Assembly: GCA_001017865.1 (NCBI GenBank)
Contig: LATQ01000001.1
Coordinates: forward strand, 1,348,839 to 1,355,306
Source of the DNA: Rhodococcus sp. IITR03
GTDB lineage: Bacteria > Actinomycetota > Actinomycetes > Mycobacteriales > Mycobacteriaceae
DNA length: 6,468 nucleotides
Direction: 5' to 3'
Shown: piece after piece, positions 1-5,764 of the stretch
Layout of the letters: each line of letters starts with the position of its first letter
Position numbering within the stretch: position 1 is the stretch's first letter
The notes under the pieces: generated by a model
The model's input: the letters and a program-made list of their open reading frames with translations, nothing else
What the model was told of the DNA's origin: nothing
Database searches by the model: none
Translations under genes and position numbers: made by a program

Positions 1-473
1 CCGTCGCGAGCAGGCGGCCCTCCGAGTCGCGGGCCTCACCGCGCGCCGTCGACCGCTGCGCCGTCCGGTGTGCTCGCAGAAGCCCTGCACACGGATGACA
101 CCCTTCCCGGTCTGCACCGGGCGGACGTAGCGGACCTGCAGGTCGAGGGTCGTGTACCCGACCCCGGCCTCGAGGGTGCTCGACACGCAGAAGCCCATCG
201 CGGTGTCGAAGAGGGTGGCGAGCACACCGCCGTGGATGCTGCCCACCGCGTTGGCGTGGAACTCCTGCGGCTCGAGGGTGACCTCGGCGAAACCCTCGCC
301 GGCATCGGTGACGGTGAAACCGAGCGTGCGGGAGGTGGGGTGGTGCGGGATCGTCCCGTCCATCAGCCGCGCAGGAAGTCGAGTCCGTGCATGTCGCGGT
401 TGGCCGCCGACGTCGGTGCCGGGTCCTCCCACGTGTAGGTACGCTGCCGCTGCTGTTGCTCGTCCGTGCTCAC
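1..473 (-). CDS. PaaI-family hotdog-fold thioesterase (partial at left edge, two apparent frameshifts)
   Basis: The product is probably a small acyl-CoA thioesterase of the PaaI / hotdog superfamily, which hydrolyses an acyl- or aryl-CoA thioester in the cytoplasm; the substrate cannot be read from sequence. About 158 residues are visible. The N-terminus (VSTDEQQQRQRTYTWEDP) leads into GLDFLRGLMDG, the family core NAVGSIHGGVLATLFDTAMG (about residues 75-94, with the HGG turn and a conserved Asp near 90), then YTTLDLQVRYVRPV. The GTG at 473-471 is chosen because the upstream frame gives no plausible coding sequence. Two single-base losses are needed: near 364-367, where an early TGA otherwise ends the N-terminus, and near 46-62, beyond which GEARDSEGRLLAT resumes in another frame. 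Without the first repair a caller would start at the ATG at 363. The C-terminus lies outside the window. Family assignment is firm; substrate unknown. Confidence 0.85.
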
Positions 474-565
474 GATGACCGACCGTATCCCACCTCCGGA
501 GGGGTGACATGTGGAGCCGGGCGTGCCATTCTCGTTGCATGCGCCGTCGATGTTGATCCGACCCG
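474..565. other. Divergent intergenic region between thioesterase and MFS genes
   Basis: This 92-base gap must carry the start signals for both divergent genes. Apart from the candidate thioesterase -10 I see no strong promoter for the MFS gene, no iron box and no hairpin. A TTGCAT at 535-540 resembles a -35 but has no good -10 at the right distance. Confidence 0.5.
482..487 (-). promoter_or_regulatory. Candidate -10 element for leaderless thioesterase transcript
   Basis: On the minus strand TACGGT fits the actinobacterial -10 pattern TANNNT and ends 8 bases before the GTG at 473. That spacing would place the transcription start at or next to the start codon. No ribosome-binding site lies at normal distance: the only purine-rich run, GGAGGTGG, is about 17-19 bases upstream, which agrees with a leaderless mRNA. 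No convincing -35 was seen. Confidence 0.4.
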
Positions 566-1762
566 GTGACCTCGCTGTCCGCGCGGGTGGTCGCGTACGC
601 GTCCGTCCGTGAGTTCGTGCCGCTCTACGGCCTGTACGCGTTGCTGTTCGAGGATCACGGTCTCGACACCCGCTCCATCTCGTCGCTGTTCGTCCTGTGG
701 TCGGTGGTCGCCTTCGTCTCGGAGGTGCCGTCGGCGCGTGGGCCGACACCGTCTCCCGTCGCGGTCTGCTGTTCGGCAGCGGAGCCCTGCTCACCGCCGC
801 GTTCACGATGTGGCTGGTGTGGCCCGGTTACTGGGGGTTCGCGCTCGGCTTCGTCCTGTGGGGCATCAGCGAGTCGTTGAAATCCGGCACCTTCGAGGCT
901 CTCGTCTACGACGAACTCGCCGCGCGCGGGTGCGAACACCGGTACGCGGCGATCATGGGATACGCCAACGCGGGTGAGATGACGTGCGTCTTCGTCGCGA
1001 TCCTCACGGCGGCGCCGCTGTTCGAACTCGGCGGTTACGCCTGGTGGGCTGGGTGTCGGTCGCGATCACCGTCGTCGACATCGCGCTCGTGGGAACGCTT
1101 CCCGCCGCACCGAAGGTGGAGGAGGCCGACGAGATCGCCGGCAGCGGCGACACCGTCCTCGTCCGCTACATGTCGTCGCTGCGGGCCGGCACGTCCGAGA
1201 TCCGCACCGACCGGGCCGTGCGACGATCGGTCGTCCTCGCGGCCGCCCTGCTCGCCTGTCTCGCCTTCGACGAGTACTTCGCTCTCCTCGCACGCGAATC
1301 GGGAGCGGAGACCGGATTCGTGCCGGTACTGGTCGCGCTGACGGCCGTCGGACAGGTGGTCGGTGCCGCGACCGCCGGACGGACTGCGGCGATGAGCGGC
1401 CGCACCATGGGTGCCGTCGTGATCGTCGGATCGGCACTGATCGCCGGTGGTGCACTCGCCGGAGGGATCGCCGGATTCACGGCGATCGGTGTGGGTTACG
1501 GCGCGCTGCACAACACAGCGATCGTCGCCGAGGCGCGCCTGCAGGACACGATGTCCGGTCGCGCCCGGCGACCGTCTCGTCCGTCGTCGGCCTGACGAGC
1601 GAGGTGCTGTCGGTGGCGATCTTCGCTGCCTACGCGCTCGGCTCGCTGTGGTTGCCGATGGCGGTGCTGGTCGCGGTGACGGTGCTCCCGCTGGTCGGGC
1701 TGGGCGTGGTCGCGCCGAGACTGTTGCCCGCGGCGCGCTCGGCTCCATTCTCCGGCCCATGA
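566..1762 (+). CDS. Major facilitator superfamily (MFS) transporter, 12 helices, three apparent frameshifts
   Basis: This is an integral membrane secondary transporter; its substrate is not identifiable. After adding one base at each of three sites (about 732-735, 1047-1051 and 1564-1569) the gene encodes about 399 residues, normal for a 12-helix MFS protein. Hydrophobic segments run throughout, from VPLYGLYALLFEDHG near the start to LPMAVLVAVTVLPLVGLGVV at the end, with a polar central loop (KVEEADEIAGSGDT onward) dividing the two six-helix halves. The loop between helices 2 and 3 reads SGAWADTVSRRG (about residues 56-67), which fits MFS motif A (G-x3-D-x3-R-x-G). It is re-formed only when the first frameshift is repaired. 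The GTG at 566 is the first in-frame start after a TGA at 554-556; no clear Shine-Dalgarno precedes it. The gene converges on the siderophore esterase and overlaps its 3' end by 133 bases. A role in siderophore or drug export is possible, but nothing in the sequence proves it. Confidence 0.82.
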
Positions 1763-2871
1763 GGGTCGGGGAGCAGTTCGGCCACGAGGGCGGGAAGCCG
1801 CTCTCGCCACTGAACCCAGTCGTGGCCACCGGCGAACCGCCCGGAACGGATGGGATGCCCGGCACGGCCGAGACGGCTCACAGCCGAGTCGATCTCGTCG
1901 AGCATCATCCATTCGAGTGAGCCGGCCTCGCAGAAGATGGGCACCCTGCCACCACGATCGGCCTCGGCGATCGTCGGAACGTCGCGCCCCCGATCGTCGT
2001 GCCACCACATCGACGGTGAGAGACACGCCGCACCGGCGACGATGTCCGGGCGTGTCAATGCGAAGAACATCGACGCGAGACCACCGTAGGAGCAACCGCC
2101 GACGATCACCTGCTCGTCGACGAGGGCGAGCAGTTCGTCCCGGAAGCGCGGGTTGGCGGTCAGATCGGAGGCACGGACGTTGCGTGCCGGACCGTCGGCA
2201 CCGACGTGCTCGACGGCCACGACACGTGCCGGTGAGGCGGTGCCGTCGAAGGCGGCGAGCACTCCGTGGGCGAGGATCTCGTCGCCGTCGAACAGCAGTA
2301 CCGTGCCCCGTCCCGGTATGGGCGGAAGATATGTGTGTACGCGGCGCGGGGTCCCGTCGAGCACGACGATCGAGGTGTGAAGATCTCCCGCAGGCGGCTC
2401 TCCCGTCCGGAAGCGTTGTGGTGGTGCATCGGGAGCTGCACCTTCGCGGGTCCCGGTTGCATTGCGACGGAACCGGATCCACCATTCGCGTTCGTTCTCT
2501 CCGTCCTCCGGTCCGTCGATCGGGCCGGCCGACGGAATGAAAGCGTAGGAACCACGCCAAGCGCTGGGTACCCGGACCGAATGCGTCCACGACCGACCGT
2601 CCGGATCGCGCCGCATCGTGCCCTCGGCGATGCGGCTGCGGTCGGTCACGCAGTTGACGTCGAGAAACACCTCGGCGGTGAAGGGCGGCATCCGGTCTGC
2701 GCTCACCGTGAAGGTCGCGATCCAGCCGTCGTCGTCGGCGGTGAACACCGGTGTGCCGTCCCCGATCACGCGCGAGCGGTAGGCAGCCTCGGGAGGCGTG
2801 ACGGCACTGCGATCCGGGGCGGGCAGCCGTTTCCGAGGAGATGGGGTAGGCACGCCGGTGTCGTCGGTCAT
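1630..2871 (-). CDS. fes: Fes-type ferric siderophore (enterochelin-like) esterase
   Basis: This is a cytoplasmic alpha/beta-hydrolase of the enterochelin esterase family, expected to cleave ester bonds of an imported ferric siderophore so that iron is released. The frame is intact over 413 residues. An N-terminal Fes-like beta domain (about 30-130, with FLDVNCVTDRSR and AWRGSYAFIP) is followed by the catalytic domain. The nucleophile elbow GCSYGG puts Ser at about residue 261. SPSMWWHDD (about 285-293) matches the family's S-x-x-WW segment, and GGHDWVQWR (about 348-356) supplies the catalytic His near 350. A Glu near 315 or 320 may be the acid. The DPLNP-like linker of E. coli Fes is not recognisable. 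The ATG at 2871 is four bases after the binding-protein stop and has no good Shine-Dalgarno, suggesting coupled translation. An ATG-less extension upstream would run into the binding-protein gene. The last 44 or so residues are Thr/Ser/Gly-rich, lie antisense to the MFS gene and may not be functional sequence. Confidence 0.88.
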   Translation of the reverse strand: MTDDTGVPTPSPRKRLPAPDRSAVTPPEAAYRSRVIGDGTPVFTADDDGWIATFTVSADRMPPFTAEVFLDVNCVTDRSRIAEGTMRRDPDGRSWTHSVRVPSAWRGSYAFIPSAGPIDGPEDGENEREWWIRFRRNATGTREGAAPDAPPQRFRTGEPPAGDLHTSIVVLDGTPRRVHTYLPPIPGRGTVLLFDGDEILAHGVLAAFDGTASPARVVAVEHVGADGPARNVRASDLTANPRFRDELLALVDEQVIVGGCSYGGLASMFFALTRPDIVAGAACLSPSMWWHDDRGRDVPTIAEADRGGRVPIFCEAGSLEWMMLDEIDSAVSRLGRAGHPIRSGRFAGGHDWVQWRERLPALVAELLPDPHGPENGAERAAGNSLGATTPSPTSGSTVTATSTAIGNHSEPSA

Positions 2872-2875
2872 GGCG

Positions 2876-3864
2876 TCAGGCGTCGCCGCGGACCGCAGCG
2901 GCGATCTTCTCGGGCAACTGCTCACCGAGCCACGCCATGCTCAGCAGGCTCGTCGAGCGGAAGGCGCGCCACTCCTCGTCGGTGGGCACGTAGTGACGAC
3001 CCTCCCGAACGACGTCCAACGACGCGAAGACCGGCATGGCGGAGTAGCTTTCGCGGAACGACTCGTCCGGGAAATAGCCGATGAACACGTCCGCTTCGAA
3101 CAGGTCGAAGTTCTCCGGGCTGATCTGGTTGTCCTTGCCCTGCGCGACGTACTGCTCGGTGGCAGGGGACGGTACGAGTCCGAGGTCACCGAAGAGCTGG
3201 CTCGTCGCCGAATCCGGCCCGGTCAGCAATCCGGCCCGGTCGGTGGAATGCAGGAGGGATACGACGTAGGTCGCGCCGTCGAGTTCGGGATGCTGCTCCT
3301 TGGCGGACGCCAATTCGGTCTCGACCGCTTCGATGCGCGCGTCGATCTCGTCGCGGACCCCGAACAGTTCGGCGACACGCTGCGTCTGCTGCGTCCAGCT
3401 GTCGGCCTTCTTCTCGTCTGCACGCGCAAGGTGGGGGCGACCGCCGAAAGCTGCTCGTACACCGAGTTCTCCAGCTCGATTCCCGTGGCGAGGATGAGGT
3501 CGGGTTCGTAGGAGGCGATCTCTTCGACGGGCACCTCGGTGAACTCGAGCAAGGGTGGGACAGTGCCTCCGAGTTCGGTGACCGCATCCTCGGTCCACGG
3601 CATGACGGGTCGGACCACCGAAGCGGTCATGGCCACCGGCACCACTCCGGCCGCCAGAGCGGCGTCGTTGTCGGAAACCGACAGGGTGACGACGCGTTCT
3701 GGTGTCTCGTCGAGCGTGACCTCGCCGAACCGGTCGGTGACACTGACGGTTCGGTTCTCTCCCGGAGGCTCGGTGGAGCCTCCGGGATCGGACGAACCCG
3801 AGCAGGCGACGGTCAGGGCCAAGGGGACGGCCAGTAGCGGCACGGCACGACGGAGCGACTTCAA
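2876..3864 (-). CDS. Iron-siderophore ABC transporter substrate-binding lipoprotein (one apparent frameshift)
   Basis: This is the extracytoplasmic receptor of a ferric-siderophore ABC importer, FecB/FhuD-like class III binding fold. The start is a TTG at 3864-3862, preceded by GGAAGG (3876-3871) with a 6-base spacer. A lipoprotein signal follows: basic MKSLRR, a hydrophobic stretch, and LTVAC with the lipid-modified Cys at about residue 21. A Ser/Gly/Pro linker leads to VSVTDRFGEVTLDETPERVV, the usual start of the family. The N-lobe ends in PDLILATGIELENSVYEQLS and the C-lobe ends in LLSMAWLGEQLPEKI. One base appears lost between about 3415 and 3437, either in a run of five G at 3433-3437 or just after it. 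Repair gives about 329 residues, normal for the family. No permease or ATPase gene is present in the window. The gene is first in an operon with the esterase and has an IdeR box directly upstream. The exact siderophore is unknown. Confidence 0.88.
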
Positions 3865-3870
3865 GACTCA

Positions 3871-3876
3871 CCTTCC
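3871..3876 (-). promoter_or_regulatory. Ribosome-binding site fixing the TTG start of the binding lipoprotein
   Basis: GGAAGG on the minus strand lies 6 bases before TTG at 3864. It supports this rare start codon, because the encoded signal peptide begins exactly there with the expected MKSLRR basic n-region. Confidence 0.6.
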
Positions 3877-3888
3877 ACAACGTAAGGA

Positions 3889-3907
3889 CTAGGTAAGCCT
3901 AAACTAA
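3889..3907 (-). promoter_or_regulatory. IdeR/DtxR iron box upstream of the siderophore uptake operon
   Basis: Read on the minus strand the 19 bases are TTAGTTTAGGCTTACCTAG. They match 16 of 19 positions of the IdeR/DtxR consensus as I recall it (TTAGGTTAGGCTAACCTAA), differing at positions 5, 13 and 19. The box ends 24 bases before the TTG start of the binding lipoprotein. It contains TAGGCT (3901-3896), which fits a TANNNT -10 hexamer, so bound Fe-IdeR would cover the promoter. The expected result is repression in iron-replete cells and expression of the lipoprotein and esterase under iron limitation. This local AT-rich patch stands out sharply from the surrounding GC-rich DNA. Confidence 0.85.
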
Positions 3908-3936
3908 TTAACTCGAGGGTTGTGCCGTCATCGTCG

Positions 3937-5484
3937 TCACAACTTGCTGCTGCGCAGTTCGTGCCCCTTCGAGGTCTTGCAGCGGCCCGATTCGAGATCC
4001 CACTGCCAGCCGTGCAGGTTGCAGGTCAGCGTGGTGCCGTCGACGACACCGAACTTCGACAGGTCCGCCTTCAGGTGCGGGCAGCGACGCTGGATCTCGT
4101 AGCCGCCCAACTCGATCGACGCCGAGTCGTCGTGCGCCTCGGCGAACCAGCCGTCGGCGTACGCGATGCGCTCGTCGGTCAGGCACTTGAAGAAGGTGTA
4201 GAGGAACTCGTTGTAGCCGCCGATGCGCCAGGCCGTGAACCGGGTGGACAGGAAGATCGTGTTGACCCAGTCGGGCTCGTCGTCGCGCAGAACCGTGCGC
4301 ACGAGCTCGGGGGCGATGCGAAAACCGTAGCGGTACTTGCCTTCTCCCTCGATGGGTTCGCGCACGACGCGCTTGGGGAAGTCGAGCACCACGGTCTCGT
4401 CGCCCATCACAAGACCCACCGGATAGCCGATGCCGTCGCAGATGAGATCGGACTGCGCCATGATCGGCTCGAACTTCGCCTTGAGCGCGGACAGCAGCGG
4501 CTCACCCTCGGCGGGAGCCAGGTCGCCTTCTGCGCCGCGATCACCGGAGCGAAACGCTGCGCCATGTCCTCGATGTAGGCGGCCTTGTTCGTGAAGATCG
4601 CCTCGACCTGCTCGTCGGGGATCGGGTGCGTGAGCGTCATGTGCTCGCTGCCCTTCAGGTCCACCACCGAACCCGGGATCATGAGCAGGCCGCCCTCGCG
4701 GCCGTGGATGCGCAGCTGCTCGAGGAAGACCTGCTGGTCGGGGAAGATGTTGCCCTCGTCGCCGTGGTCGTCGTTGAGGTCGCGCAGGTCGTCGTCGAGG
4801 AAGACCGGCGGACCGGCCGATGGCACGATCCATGTCGCGTCGACCTGGTCGATGTAGCTGCGGCAACGGTCCATGCCGCGCTGGCGCTTCTGCTTGCCGA
4901 AGTTGGCCTTGGTCTTCTTCGGGATGTCGTAGACCATCGGGTACCAGATTGCACCCGAGTACTGCAGCAGGTGGATGTCGATCTTCCCGAACGCCTCGTG
5001 CATGACGTCCATGTCGATCGGCCGCGCGTCGTTCATGTTGAACACGGTCGACTCACCGTCGGAGACGATCAGGCCCGAGTCGCCGATCGGTCCGTCGGCC
5101 GGCGCGCGCAGCGCGATGATCATGATGTCGAGATCGCCTCGGGACCACTTACCGTGTGCTTCACGGAATCGGTGGTCTCGAAGAACTTCGTGAAGCCGAG
5201 CTTCTCGAGCTCGCGACGCAGGTCCGGCACCGGATAATCGGGCAACAGGACGGTCGCGTCCTTGTTGACGTGCTTGCTCAGCGTGTCGGGATCGAAGTGA
5301 TCCTTGTGCAGATGCGAGACGTACAGGTAGTCGACGTTGCCGAGAGCGTCCCAGTCGAGACCGGTGTTGTCCGGAAAGGCACCCACGAGGCGAAGTACGC
5401 GGGCGTGACCCACGGATCGCACAGGATGGACCCCGCTTCGGTCTGGATGTGGAAACCGGCGTGTCCGACGCTGGTGATCTGCAC
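3937..5484 (-). CDS. Metallo-beta-lactamase-fold / Rieske [2Fe-2S] fusion protein (three apparent frameshifts)
   Basis: This is a two-domain, probably cytoplasmic protein with no signal peptide or membrane segment. The N-terminal MBL-fold domain starts QITSVGHAGFHIQT and carries the metal motif HLHKDH (H58-x-H60-x-D62-H63), typical of UlaG-like hydrolases. The C-terminal Rieske domain has CPH (about 469-471), 17 residues, then CNLH (about 489-492), which would bind a [2Fe-2S] cluster. The same pair of domains, in opposite order, occurs in vertebrate CMP-Neu5Ac hydroxylase (CMAH), so an oxygenase or hydrolase role is conceivable, but the reaction is unknown. Frameshifts near 5373, 5137 and 4518 are each repaired by one base in a short G/C run. 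The result is 516 residues, which matches my recollection of M. tuberculosis Rv3818. The GTG at 5484 has a strong AGGAGGG 6 bases upstream. The gene points towards the iron operon but is separated from it by its own stop and the IdeR box. Confidence 0.85.
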
Positions 5485-5490
5485 TTCGTA

Positions 5491-5497
5491 CCCTCCT
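5491..5497 (-). promoter_or_regulatory. Strong ribosome-binding site of the MBL-Rieske gene
   Basis: AGGAGGG on the minus strand precedes the GTG at 5484 by 6 bases (TACGAA). It is the best Shine-Dalgarno in the window and settles the start of this gene, whose MBL domain begins immediately with QITSVGHAGF. Confidence 0.75.
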
Positions 5498-5513
5498 GAC
5501 GTGCTGACCGACG

Positions 5514-5702
5514 CTACCAGGGTAGCGCCGCCAGTCGGTCCACTGCGCCCAGGCAGTACCCGTTGCTGCCCTTCGTGAGCAGGACCACCAGGTCACGGGG
5601 TGTACCGGCCCCAACGATCGGAATCGTCACACTCGTGTACACCTCCGAGATCGGGGTGACGGAGGCGGCCGCGGCGTCGAAGGATTCGAGGTCGCCGCGC
5701 AC
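5514..5702 (-). CDS. Small hypothetical protein, about 62 residues
   Basis: I do not recognise this product. The ORF starts at GTG 5702, with GAAAGG (5715-5710) 7 bases upstream, and ends with TAG 29 bases before the MBL-Rieske start, so the two could be co-transcribed. Codon third positions are mostly G or C, as in the neighbouring real genes. The sequence has an acidic, Ala-rich N-terminus (RGDLESFDAAAASV), a beta-rich middle (EVYTSVTIPIVG) and a hydrophobic end (DLVVLLTKGSNGYCLGAVDR). There is no clear signal peptide, membrane helix or known motif, and one Cys. A longer N-terminus is possible. An ATG at 5707 reaches this frame if one base was lost near 5694-5700, and a GTG at 5727 with GGAGG 7 bases upstream would need two such losses. 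It may instead be the end of a decayed gene. Confidence 0.45.
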   Translation of the reverse strand: MRGDLESFDAAAASVTPISEVYTSVTIPIVGAGTPRDLVVLLTKGSNGYCLGAVDRLAALPW

Positions 5703-5764
5703 AGCATCGCCTTTCGACGATGATCACGGTCGTTCCTCCACCGGGCCCCGCTAGGCTGACCGGC
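5703..5764. other. Divergent promoter gap between small ORF and acyltransferase
   Basis: About 60 bases separate the small minus-strand ORF from the plus-strand acyltransferase. They hold the acyltransferase -10 candidate and, on the minus strand, GGAGG (5739-5735) and GAAAGG (5715-5710), both Shine-Dalgarno-like and facing the small ORF. No operator-like palindrome was seen. Confidence 0.4.
5752..5757 (+). promoter_or_regulatory. Candidate -10 element for leaderless acyltransferase transcript
   Basis: TAGGCT fits the actinobacterial TANNNT -10 hexamer. It ends 7 bases before the GTG at 5765, so transcription would start at the start codon itself. No Shine-Dalgarno precedes the GTG (the intervening bases are GACCGGC), which supports leaderless translation. 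A -35 is not evident. Confidence 0.55.

Noticed and set aside
566..1762. MFS gene as a true pseudogene
   Set aside because: Three breaks are all repaired by one base each, and the result has normal length, helices and motif A. Other genes in the window show the same error type.
1496..2590. Long minus-strand open frame of 364 codons overlapping the esterase
   Set aside because: The translation is Arg-rich and low in hydrophobic order, as expected for an out-of-frame reading of GC-rich DNA. The overlapping frame carries real Fes motifs.
2266..3084. Plus-strand open frame of 272 codons opposite the esterase and lipoprotein genes
   Set aside because: It is antisense to two well-supported genes, has no recognisable domain and is Arg/Gly/Pro-rich.
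3865..3936. Terminator between the MBL-Rieske and lipoprotein genes
   Set aside because: No GC-rich hairpin followed by a T run was seen; the only notable signals are the IdeR box and the ribosome-binding site.
3922..4578. Plus-strand open frame of 218 codons opposite the Rieske domain
   Set aside because: It is antisense to a frame with an intact Rieske CxH/CxxH motif, and shows no family features of its own.
3937..5484. Programmed ribosomal frameshifting in the MBL-Rieske gene
   Set aside because: There are three separate sites with no slippery heptamer and no obvious downstream structure, and the same pattern occurs in three unrelated genes.
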